A stretch of 64,000 bases of DNA, taken from positions 1,742,384 to 1,806,383 of the forward strand of contig CACVBU010001294.1 in the NCBI GenBank assembly GCA_902728285.1, given 5' to 3'. Below, piece by piece: positions 55,746 to 64,000 of this stretch. This DNA is from Clytia hemisphaerica. Lineage: Eukaryota; Cnidaria; Hydrozoa; Leptothecata; Clytiidae. The notes beneath the pieces are model-generated. The model was not told the DNA's origin. It saw only the letters and a list, made by a program, of their open reading frames with translations, and made no database searches. The position numbers and the translations under genes were made by a program. The number at the start of each line of letters is the position of its first letter. The first letter of the stretch is position 1.

Positions 55746-58114
55746 CAGTGTGTGGCCCCTAAAATGCTGGTGGCCCCTAAAATGTAGGTTTTGCTTTGAT
55801 TGACCATAGTGGTTACATAACTGGCTCGATTACACTGAACTTTCACCCAGTCCTTCCTGGTGTAAATCTCGTGGCGCTAGAAACGAAAATTTACTAGTAT
55901 CATATAATTATATTTATGTATCAGCTACAGTTATTTGAAAGAAGACCACTGAAAATTGCTATTTTTACATTAAACATGAAAAATGACAATACCGTTTGAG
56001 AATAACCTCTTAAAAGTGCATGTGCAGTAAATATTTAGGAACATCATCAGGCATAGAATGACTTAGAAACTCAAAAGTTTATTGGTAATTCGTAAAATAA
56101 CTTGGTAAAATCAATTTGATAACAAACCATCATTTTAGGGCTTCTTTTTAGTCCCAGTTAGGGTCCGAGGGTCGAAGGTTGGGCGGCATCCCCCCGTCAG
56201 CTCGCAACCCTAGTACCCCCTTTTTAGTCCCGTTAAGGGTCCGAGGGTCGAAGGTCGGGCGGCATCCCCCCGTCAGCTCGCAACCCTAGTACTCCCCCCC
56301 CCCTCTGAGCTGGGTTAAAAACACGGAAATATTACAGTTCTGAATTTTACTTTCAACTACTCTTGTCATCAAAGGTTTCGAACCATCGGCAGAGCGGCAA
56401 GCTTTCTTACCGAATTGTGATCTGAGAACGTAATTGCAAATTGTACTTAGTTTCGAACTGATTTCTTCCCATTTTCCACTTTGTCTAATATTTCATTTTT
56501 GTTCCGCTTTCGTTATTTGTTTTTCATTTTATTCCACTCTTTCTCTTTAATCTGGGAATTGCTTTCTTTTACTCGCTGTATGGTGTTTTTGCGGGCATTG
56601 ACCCATGGACGGAGATTATTTTTTGGTTCTTTGACTTTAAGGTTTTATTCTATCCTATGTAAACACGTATCCGGAGCTTCATGGGATCGAGTGACGTGCT
56701 TTCCAGTTGTTTTCATCGTCTCATCTTCAGCTCGCTCAAATTTGTATTTTTAGTATGCGGCACTACCTTCGTAGACCAAGAGGGGAATTTATAGGTGATG
56801 ATGAAGTGGGGGATGGTCCAGGCATTTTGGGTGTTGATGGTTGGTTTTAGGATTGCCTCAGCTCGTTTAAACTTTGTCTGATTCATCCAGTCCACATACA
56901 AGCCAATTTTTGCAATACCAACCTTTCTCCCTGTTTCTGAATCAACTCCGGTTTTGCCCACTCATTCCAGATTTCGGATAGGAGGTTGAAGTCGTCTCGA
57001 TTCAAAGACGTGTAGCAGAGGAAAAAGTTTTTGACTTTACCTCTTCGTACTTGTGAAGCTTTCCATTAAAGGGACATTAAAGTAGTAAAATGTAAACATT
57101 GTGCGAAGCACGTGTCATTAAAGAGAACAATTGAAATCACAATTGAACAATCAAAATTAGCCATATTTGGTTTGATTTTTTATTTTGACATGTGACATTT
57201 GTTTTGATTTTGTATCCGCTGCATGCAGTTTGTTTACAAATTTCGCAAGTACTGTTATGTCCCTTTAAGCTGGTCAAGCTTCTTTAAGCTAGTCAAGCTT
57301 TTGAGTAACCAATGACGTATCAGGCGGAAGAATACCCTGATTTCCTTATCCTCACTAAAATACATGACCTTCTCATCAAAGCAAAACACGTGACCATCAA
57401 TAATGAGTACAATAAGGTACTTTACATTTCTCAATGTCAAGCCATCATCCAGGTTTTCGTACGTGTCTGTTTTTAGCTTCGATTCTGTCGTCACGAGCAG
57501 TGGAAAGGAAGCCTTGTATTCAGTTTTGTCTTTTTGAATTTTACGATTTGTTTCATTTTGATTCTCAATACTGGGCTGAAAACATCTGTGATAACTGTGA
57601 TTTTCTGAAAAATGTTTCTCTTATTTTTCTTTGAAGTTTGATTTTTCTTCTTTAATTTCCCATGAGTGTAGAATGAACACAAAGCTTTGGTTCAAAACAT
57701 CAAAACCTTTTTTGAATCAACCTAAAATTAATTATTTTTTCGTGTGAAACTTTCTATTACACTTTAATAATTCATTTTTACACTATTGTGGGAATTACTG
57801 TATTTGGACCAACATTTTAGGGGCCACAAACCTACATTTTAACAACCATTTGTATGAAGGCAAAGTTATAAATCAATTATATTTTTTCATATCATAACAG
57901 ATTGCCTCCATAGGAATTGTTAGCAATTTCATGTTTGCATTGTGATTCTTTGTTAAAATATGGCAGTAAAACGGAAGCTACATTTTAGGGGCCAATGAAA
58001 AAAGTGACATCACTTTGAGCGATTTAAAGAAATTGTTAACATCAAAGCTTAGTAGAATAACTTTTGGGAAAGAAAATAGAGATACGGAAGTTTCATTTCA
58101 GGGGCGATACACTG
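55746..58114. mobile_element. TA-flanked DNA transposon, 2369 bp, no intact transposase
   Basis: The ends CAGTGTGTGGCCCCTAAAAT and CAGTGTATCGCCCCTGAAAT are inverted, with TA duplications at 55744-55745 and 58115-58116. A GGCCCCTAAAATG subterminal word is repeated just inside both ends (55770, 57820, 57985). Broken - strand frames at 56713-57070 and 57255-57494 have protein-like stretches (FFLCYTSLNRDDFNLLSEIW; LTLRNVKYLIVLIIDGHVF), but none shows DDE motifs. They may be transposase debris or captured host exons. Confidence 0.65.
56151..56308. repeat. Two tandem copies of a GC-rich 78-bp unit
   Basis: Each copy has TTAGTCCC, GGGTCCGAGGGTCGAAGGT, GGGCGGCATCCCCCCGTCAG and CTCGCAACCCTAGTAC. It lies inside the TA-flanked transposon and is much richer in G+C than its surroundings. 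Confidence 0.8.
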
Positions 58115-58167
58115 TAATTGTAGTAATTTAAATGTAGGACTTGCTGAATTCAATACCAGGATTCAAT

Positions 58168-58494
58168 GGGCTTTTCCAGAAAAAATCTTTACCCCCACTG
58201 TTGAGGATATTGATTTTTCGAAGTATTGAACCCCCTGGATATCCTACTTTATTACTAAAGACCCCCTGGATACCCACTCTTAAAGATATGCTCAACCCCC
58301 TGGATATCCTCTCTTATAAAGATGCTTACCCCTTGATATCGTATTTTTTACTTGAAAAGACACTTTACCCCCTGGATAGCCGCTCCCTTGTAGATATTTA
58401 ACCCCCTGGATTTCCACTTTTAAACGGAAATTGTTATCCCCCTGGATATCCGATATCCTCAACATAGGGGTGCGGAGTATTTCTGGAAAAGCCC
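58168..58494. mobile_element. MITE of the GGGCTYTTCYAGAAAA family, copy 2
   Basis: Inverted ends GGGCTTTTCCAGAAA match those at 33640-33879. The interior repeats ACCCCCTGGATATCC about eight times with 25-35 bp spacing. Confidence 0.7.
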
Positions 58495-59430
58495 AATATT
58501 GGTTCTAGCGTTCATTTTACACATCTTTTCGTTAATTCTCTAGTTCTTCTATTGAATATATATTTCTCATGTGCAGAGATGAATCTAAATGATTCATGTA
58601 ATCCAGTCTTTTGCTGAGCATATTTTGAATAAAAAATACTAGCTTATTTTGACTACTAGCCTTTACTGTACTGTACCATGTATTTAATGAGTCCAGACCA
58701 TAGATATTTTTTATAAAACACTAGATAGAGCTACCCTCACAGGTAGGTCACAGTTCGGTACCGGTAATTTGTCAAACCAAGCAAAAAATCCTGAATGGCG
58801 CGAAGCGACGAGGTGAAAGATAGGCTTGATCGATCAGATTGCCGGCACCGAACTATGGTCTACTTATCAAAAATGGTGGATTATTTTGATTCAATTAGGG
58901 ACGGAGTAGCTCTATCTAGTGTTTTATATACGATATCTGTGGCCCAGAACAGTCAACTCGCGAGCGCTAGCTTCAGTTTTAAGGGTGTTTGAGGAACAAA
59001 AGTTTTATACAAGTTCACACGATGACTTGCCAGCAACTTCCTCATTTTGTCATTTCAGCAAACTTCGTATGAAATGCTGCGGTAAATTTCCGCGCAGCGG
59101 GCTTTTTCAGATATGGTTGATTTGATTAAGGTTTTTACGTTAAAGTATGTAGACTACTTTTACATCATTATCAATGAACAAATTAAAGAATAGTTTCGAC
59201 CTACATGGGGGGAAAAGTTTTTTTCTTTTCATTTTAGACTCCAATGGGCTCGAATTCTAAAATTTTGAGCTTTTATAGTAAATTAATTAGCTTCTCCCTT
59301 TCGTCTTTTTTTATGTAAAAAATATTAAGAAAATATCAATGTTTTGAAAATATTATAATCTTTTCGTCTCCTATTTGACTTGTCTTACTGGCTTATATGT
59401 ATACTTGTTTTCAATATTATATCAAAGATA
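58495..59430. other. Spacer upstream of GPCR 4
   Basis: Short inverted segments occur near 58685-58745 and 58890-58945 (ACTAGATAGAGCTAC and complement), suggesting another small foldback element of about 230 bp. No gene is seen. Confidence 0.35.
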
Positions 59431-59697
59431 CACCCCTTTCTCACAGACCCGGTAGGATCTTTTCAGCCAGAGTGGGGATATAAATAACGGACTGAAACTC
59501 GATGGGGATTAATATTTGTATTGTTTTTTTATGGCTAGGGATTTGAATTCCATTGTTTCCATTCCTAGAAAATTCAGTGGAGATGAGAAAAATGGTAAAT
59601 ATTTTGCAGTGAAGTTGGAAAATTTTCCACCGCATACGATATTTTGGCAAATATTTCCAGTGGGAAGGGTTCCCAGTGGGTCTGTGAGAATAAGGGT
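59431..59697. mobile_element. MITE of the CACCCCTKTCTCACAG family
   Basis: Left end CACCCCTTTCTCACAGACCC and right end GGGTCTGTGAGAATAAGGG are inverted. It sits about 270 bases upstream of the GPCR start. Confidence 0.6.
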
Positions 59698-59969
59698 TGC
59701 AAAGATTTGATCAAATAGGTTTAACAGAGCTTTGGTCACGTCTTATTGCAAAGCAGTTTTTCGTTGGTCTTTCGATTTTCATTTCAAGTTCATATCGTCC
59801 TTTTTTTGAAAAACAGTAAGTAAGTCAAAAAGTCAAGCCCTAGCAAAAAATCAGCAAATCACTGGTTCTAACAAAAAAAAACTCTGTACAACCATAATTG
59901 TTTCCCATCTTACTATATTTCCTACTTTCTTTCTATTAGGCTTAACTGCCGCCTTCCGCATTTCAACAA

Positions 59970-61073
59970 ATGGGATTACATATGGCTTCTGATCATGGTA
60001 ATATGACGTTGTGGTTGAAAATCACTTTACTGGTATTAAACTTGGCAAACTCAATCCTACACGGAGTTGGAATCTACCTCCTTGTTACGTTATTCCCACA
60101 ATCCAGGTTCAAGATTCAACAACGGTATCTGATCCACTTGAGTGTATGTGAATTCACCATAAATACTTTAGAAGTCATCAACATCTTGAATGGATTTGTG
60201 GAATACAGCCCTGATGTACAGTCTAAAGTGGATGAAGTTTTTCATTACGTTCTCATTATACAATTCACTGGTGTATCACTTGTTTTCTACTTGGATATGA
60301 TCTATTTGACTTTGGACAGACTTTTCGAGATTGTGTTGAACATCAAATATCCTGTATACTGGAGCGAAGAAAAAGCAAGGAATCTGTTAATAGTCACGTG
60401 GATTATATCTGGATTAATCACCGTTGCAATTTGTGTTGCCCGTGGATTAGTTGGATGGGCTTGGGAGCCTGTTATTTTCACATATTTCTTTCCAACAATG
60501 GAGTTTCTATTCGTCATCCTTGCCATTACAACCTACATTTTCATCTTCAAGAAATACAAAATCACCAGAATCTCACCAGCACCTAACTTGGAGATTCTGA
60601 AACTTTCACCGAAGACCAGGAAAAGACGACGCAGCTCTTTCTACATCTTCCGTAGATCGAAATTCTTTATTCCAGTTCTACTGATCTTGACTTTCATGGT
60701 TTTTATGGTTGGTGCAGATCTGACGTTACTTTTTGTCGGGGTCATTCAAGGTAATGACAGCCTTGAGTTGAGAACAGCTGTTTTTATCTCTTACGCTATA
60801 TCTAATCTATTCGACGCATGGATCTATATCTTCCTTCAAAAAGACGTCAAGAGACTTTTGTACAAGAAACTGGGACTAGTTTCAGCATCCAATCAGAACA
60901 CAGCTGAGACATCATTCCAGCTTCCTGCAGGCAAACGATATAGTGTCAACTTCCCATCAGTTTATAATGGTCGAGTTAATTCGACACCTGTTGCCAGCCC
61001 TGTTGCTAGCCCAATAATGACAAATAGGACTGCTAAAAGACACAAAGCTGATCATTTGGAGATACCCAGTTGA
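59970..61073 (+). CDS. Intronless rhodopsin-type GPCR, unrelated to the cluster
   Basis: The 367-residue protein has seven hydrophobic segments from residue 17 on. The TM3 end reads LTLDRLFEIVLNIKYPVYW, with DRL in place of DRY. The third loop is long and basic (KTRKRRRSSFYIFRRSK), and TM7 ends SNLFDAWIYIFLQKDVKRL with DAWIY standing for NPxxY. A cytoplasmic tail of about 60 residues is rich in Ser/Thr/Pro. An N-glycosylation site, NMT, lies near the N-terminus. A TTCTATTAG acceptor-like site at 59930-59939 suggests a spliced or trans-spliced 5'UTR. Orphan; ligand unknown. Confidence 0.85.
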   Translation: MGLHMASDHGNMTLWLKITLLVLNLANSILHGVGIYLLVTLFPQSRFKIQQRYLIHLSVCEFTINTLEVINILNGFVEYSPDVQSKVDEVFHYVLIIQFTGVSLVFYLDMIYLTLDRLFEIVLNIKYPVYWSEEKARNLLIVTWIISGLITVAICVARGLVGWAWEPVIFTYFFPTMEFLFVILAITTYIFIFKKYKITRISPAPNLEILKLSPKTRKRRRSSFYIFRRSKFFIPVLLILTFMVFMVGADLTLLFVGVIQGNDSLELRTAVFISYAISNLFDAWIYIFLQKDVKRLLYKKLGLVSASNQNTAETSFQLPAGKRYSVNFPSVYNGRVNSTPVASPVASPIMTNRTAKRHKADHLEIPS

Positions 61074-61253
61074 TTGGATGTTAAAAATTCTTGTACGTTT
61101 TGAAAGAAAGGAATATTTGCTTAACAAACGATGTGAAAAAAAGAACTGAATCTAAAACTTTGCAGTATAAAATTGAAAAATGAAGTACTGACTCTGATAT
61201 GACGGTGATTGTCCATTTTCTATGAATTAAGGATAAACCTCTAGCTTCTTATA

Positions 61254-61395
61254 CCTTAAGGAAACTTATTTTGGCGGAAACTAATTTTGGCGAATTCGGC
61301 GAATTTAGAAAAATTCATCATTCGCCAAAATTAAAAATTTTCAGGATTTTTGCAGCTCGTCAAAATATACCCGCCAAAAAAAAGTTCCCTTAAGG
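61254..61395. mobile_element. MITE, 142 bp, TA duplication
   Basis: The ends CCTTAAGGAAACTT and CCTTAAGGGAACTT are inverted, followed by TTTTGGCGG on both sides, with TA at 61252-61253 and 61396-61397. The interior has TTCGCCAAAATT words. It lies in the 3' flank of GPCR 4. The rest of 61400-62580 shows nothing supportable. Confidence 0.7.
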
Positions 61396-62582
61396 TACCT
61401 GTGGGACTATAACATTGATTATTGCTTGCGTTGAGCATGCCCTTATTTGAGACGTGATTGTGGTGCTAACCTTTATATATTTCATTATTTGGGTAGCCTA
61501 TAATAGATGCCACGACTTTTTTTCTGCGCAGTAACGTCTATTCTACTTTGCGGCTATTTCGAATGTTTGGAACATAACATTACCCGTTATTTGATTTTAT
61601 TATTTAGGTAGCTTTTACTGGATAAAAAATATACTGACATACGCGGACGTTTTATGTCAGCGTGGTAGCCTCAGACTTAGCCTGGTTTTCTTAGTATACC
61701 ATAATTTGTAAATCTTAGCCTTAATGTTAATGATGTGATATCTTAAATAAATAGAATTTCATTTTATATTTTACAATATAAGAACAAGCAATCTAGCATA
61801 TTCTAATATTTCAATACTTATCCAATGAGGAAAGTTTTTGCAATTTGTGCAACATATAGGATCCACTAGAACACTAATATTATAGTTTGATGATGGGGTA
61901 GTTTGCAAGATCTAGGGTTAGCTCAAACAATTCATTTAGATTTTGTTAAAAATAAGACGATTGAAACTCCAAAAATGACAAGAATATGTACATCGATAAA
62001 AGCCAACAAAAAAAATACATTATTCGATAAAATCTACATCCTGATATTTTAAATTCCTAGTTAAATTTCTATTTACAAGAGCTGTGTGCTCATGAGCGGT
62101 CTCCAAATATCAAACTGTTCACCAGGAGGCTAATCCATTCAGCTTTTTTATACAGAAAGTTGCATTGTGGAGCATTAAAGATATCCAGTTGAGATTATCA
62201 AAACTGAGAAAAATTCGCGTTCCTTTAAAATGTCATTTTACAATTGACAATTACAAGTAACGAGAATTTTGTTGCAATTGTATCTCTGGCCTCTTCTTTT
62301 AAGACGGACTTACATCCTATTCAACCTTCCTAGGGAATAGAAAAGTTTTAAACTTTCTGTAATAATTTCGTTTGACGTCAACACAATTTTCACTATTACA
62401 AAATCCTCAAAGTCTTCGTGAAAATTACGATTTGAATGTATCTTTTGCAACAGTTCTTGCAGCTGCTCTCGTGTGAGGTAGATACTTCATGGTGTCGCAC
62501 TTCACAAATCCCCAAACTCAGAGTTATCCTCTTTGCCTTCTTTCTCTCGCTAAACCAATTCAAGAGATTTTTAATATATCAT

Positions 62583-63482
62583 TCATTTGTCACCAGCTTT
62601 TTGTAAGAAGATACTTTCTTCACCACATGGAGAAGATCCACCTTTTTCAGAAGTTGAAGCTGTGGAAACAGATTCCTGTGTTCTAAGTTGAGAAGCTTTT
62701 CTTCTGTTCCTCATATATTCAATAAAAGATGGTGTCAAAGCACCGACCAATATTCCAACCACAAAGAACAAAACCACCAAGACTGGTACTAGAATTTCCC
62801 AATTCACTTTACCATTACTATTATACTCATCTGAGACTTGGGGTTGTTTAACCTGTCTCCTTTCAATACAGCGATTAATTCTCTCATCTCTATCCTTGCA
62901 GATCTGATCGTCATTTGAACAAACTTCCACTTTGAAGAACATGTGTTTAGTGGAGGCTGAACCACTATCAACTCCTAGACTAGCTTCAGTGCCGTTGCTG
63001 GTTGTATAGAAGTAATAAGTATGTCCAGCCTTAAATTCCGGTTGGCTTGATGATGCCCGAATCGGGGAAAACTGGATTCGATATTTATCAATGACAGATA
63101 GTTGTAGACCATTTTGGCCCAATGTTTTATGTTCACGACATATGAAAATTGTGTCAGCCTCTTTATTTCCTGTACGTTTTTTGCGCTCTTTGAATAGTTC
63201 TTTATCCTCAGTCATTAAAAGATTATAGTTGTATTTCGACTTCGATCTACTCATCTTGTCCAAGATAGCGTTATTTAAGTCACGATTTGGGCAGATAACG
63301 TTCATTGTATCAAACTCTTTAACATAGATAGTTGTAGAAACTGGAAGACATTTCTTCGTATTAAACATTGGCTCGTCCGGATGCCAATAAACGTCCGGTA
63401 ATTGAATATTCTTTTGAAAAGTGTCCGTAATGAAGGTGGTGAGGGATAACGTGTAGAATACTATCAACTTCATAGTGATCAT
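62583..63482 (-). CDS. Transmembrane ephrin (ephrin-B-like topology), single exon
   Basis: About 299 residues, starting at the ATG near 63482 or at the second ATG three codons on; the earlier TTG in frame is not used. In numbering from the upstream TTG codon (63485), a signal peptide (KLIVFYTLSLTTF) is followed by the ephrin domain at about 30-190: YWHPDEPMF, then NVICPN, FICREH, YRIQFSPIR and FKAGHTYYFYTTS, with Cys residues spaced for the two ephrin disulfides. A membrane segment at about 229-250 (ILVPVLVVLFFVVGILVGAL) precedes a 50-residue tail with no tyrosine-rich or PDZ-ligand end. Ephrins bind Eph receptor kinases on neighbouring cells. The lack of introns is unusual for the family. 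Membrane anchoring is through the TM segment, not GPI. Confidence 0.85.
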   Translation of the reverse strand: MITMKLIVFYTLSLTTFITDTFQKNIQLPDVYWHPDEPMFNTKKCLPVSTTIYVKEFDTMNVICPNRDLNNAILDKMSRSKSKYNYNLLMTEDKELFKERKKRTGNKEADTIFICREHKTLGQNGLQLSVIDKYRIQFSPIRASSSQPEFKAGHTYYFYTTSNGTEASLGVDSGSASTKHMFFKVEVCSNDDQICKDRDERINRCIERRQVKQPQVSDEYNSNGKVNWEILVPVLVVLFFVVGILVGALTPSFIEYMRNRRKASQLRTQESVSTASTSEKGGSSPCGEESIFLQKAGDK

Positions 63483-63485
63483 CAA

Positions 63486-64000
63486 ATTTGCTCACTCAGC
63501 TATCGCTCCTTTCTTTCTTTTGAATCAATCCAAATATTTCTTTTATTAATTCAAATTTTGTCGCACTAGCATTCAAGGTATCAAAACCAGGAAATCTAGA
63601 CGGATGGTGCGTTCCAATATTAACGTCTGCTATTTCTCGGAGCTGATTTCTCGTGTACTTTTGTCTTCCCTCTCTGGATCAAAAACTGAGCAAAAACCAA
63701 GAAATTCCTGATCAAAACCAATTCTTTTTCAGTATTGTGGATATAATATTTCATAAGTATCAGAAGGTTATCATGTCTATAACTTGTCCATTCGCATGAC
63801 ACAATTTGTTGTTTTCTCTGTGTTTGTTATCCTGAAAAATTCAAATAGAGAAAATAATTTAATCTGAAATATGACAACTTTGGCAGCCTTTTAACACTCT
63901 TGGGAGGTATAAGGCTGTGCTGATGTCGATTTTTCTAGATTTGAAGATTCCTCAGCTGATTTGAATTCGACAACTTAACCCTGGCTACCTCACCCATAAC
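63486..64000. other. Upstream flank of the ephrin gene
   Basis: No exon or repeat was recognised. The stretch should include the ephrin promoter and 5'UTR, but no motif could be assigned. Confidence 0.3.

Noticed and set aside
59302..60526. Antisense frame in GPCR 4 and short frames upstream
   Set aside because: They overlap the receptor coding strand or MITE sequence, with no independent support.

Overview
This is a stretch of animal nuclear DNA: AT-rich, with introns bounded by GT-AG, one clear housekeeping gene (a TAF6-like transcription factor subunit), a globin, an ephrin and several intronless rhodopsin-type receptors, all separated by long TE-filled spacers. Intronless tandem receptors of this type, CR1-like LINEs carrying 2A peptides, and Penelope-like elements with hammerhead ribozymes together suggest a cnidarian, perhaps a medusozoan/hydrozoan. 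That placement is an inference from gene style, not a database match. Layout: 1-3.4 kb is repeats, including a SINE-like tail and a 433-bp MITE. 3.46-9.23 kb is an 11-exon TAF6L-like gene on the + strand with a MITE in its third intron. 9.92-10.29 kb holds two exons of an unknown small gene. 10.47-16.3 kb is a decayed CR1-like LINE on the - strand whose 3'UTR is split by a 2.14-kb foldback DNA transposon. 16.5-24.5 kb is non-coding and packed with MITEs. 24.58-26.92 kb is a three-exon, probably membrane-anchored globin (+). 27.6-35.3 kb has three paralogous intronless GPCR genes on the - strand; two of them lie inside an intron bounded by two small + strand exons (27608-27673 and 32384-32506).

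36.8-50.1 kb is repeat-dominated. It holds a head-to-head inverted pair of Penelope-like element (PLE) fragments, two related minisatellite arrays in opposite orientation (38.65-40.23 and 43.96-45.27 kb), a LINE 3' fragment, an isolated cysteine-rich gene (42.92-43.74 kb, -), and a 2.2-kb segment present twice in tandem. Each copy of that segment contains a 5'-inverted LINE insertion, a PLE 3' end with a hammerhead ribozyme, and a (CCGA)n tract. 50.1-59.4 kb is mostly non-coding, with a 2.37-kb TA-flanked DNA transposon (55.75-58.11 kb) and several MITEs. 59.97-61.07 kb is a fourth, unrelated single-exon GPCR (+). 62.58-63.48 kb is a single-exon transmembrane ephrin (-).

The host genes are not an operon. 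They are independent eukaryotic transcription units for general transcription (TAF6L), haem/oxygen chemistry (globin) and cell-surface signalling (GPCRs, ephrin). The most notable content is in the mobile elements: a signal-peptide-plus-2A leader on the LINE, minisatellite-built terminal inverted repeats with a 9-bp target duplication, three self-cleaving ribozyme motifs, and a twin-priming LINE structure preserved in a recent tandem duplication.
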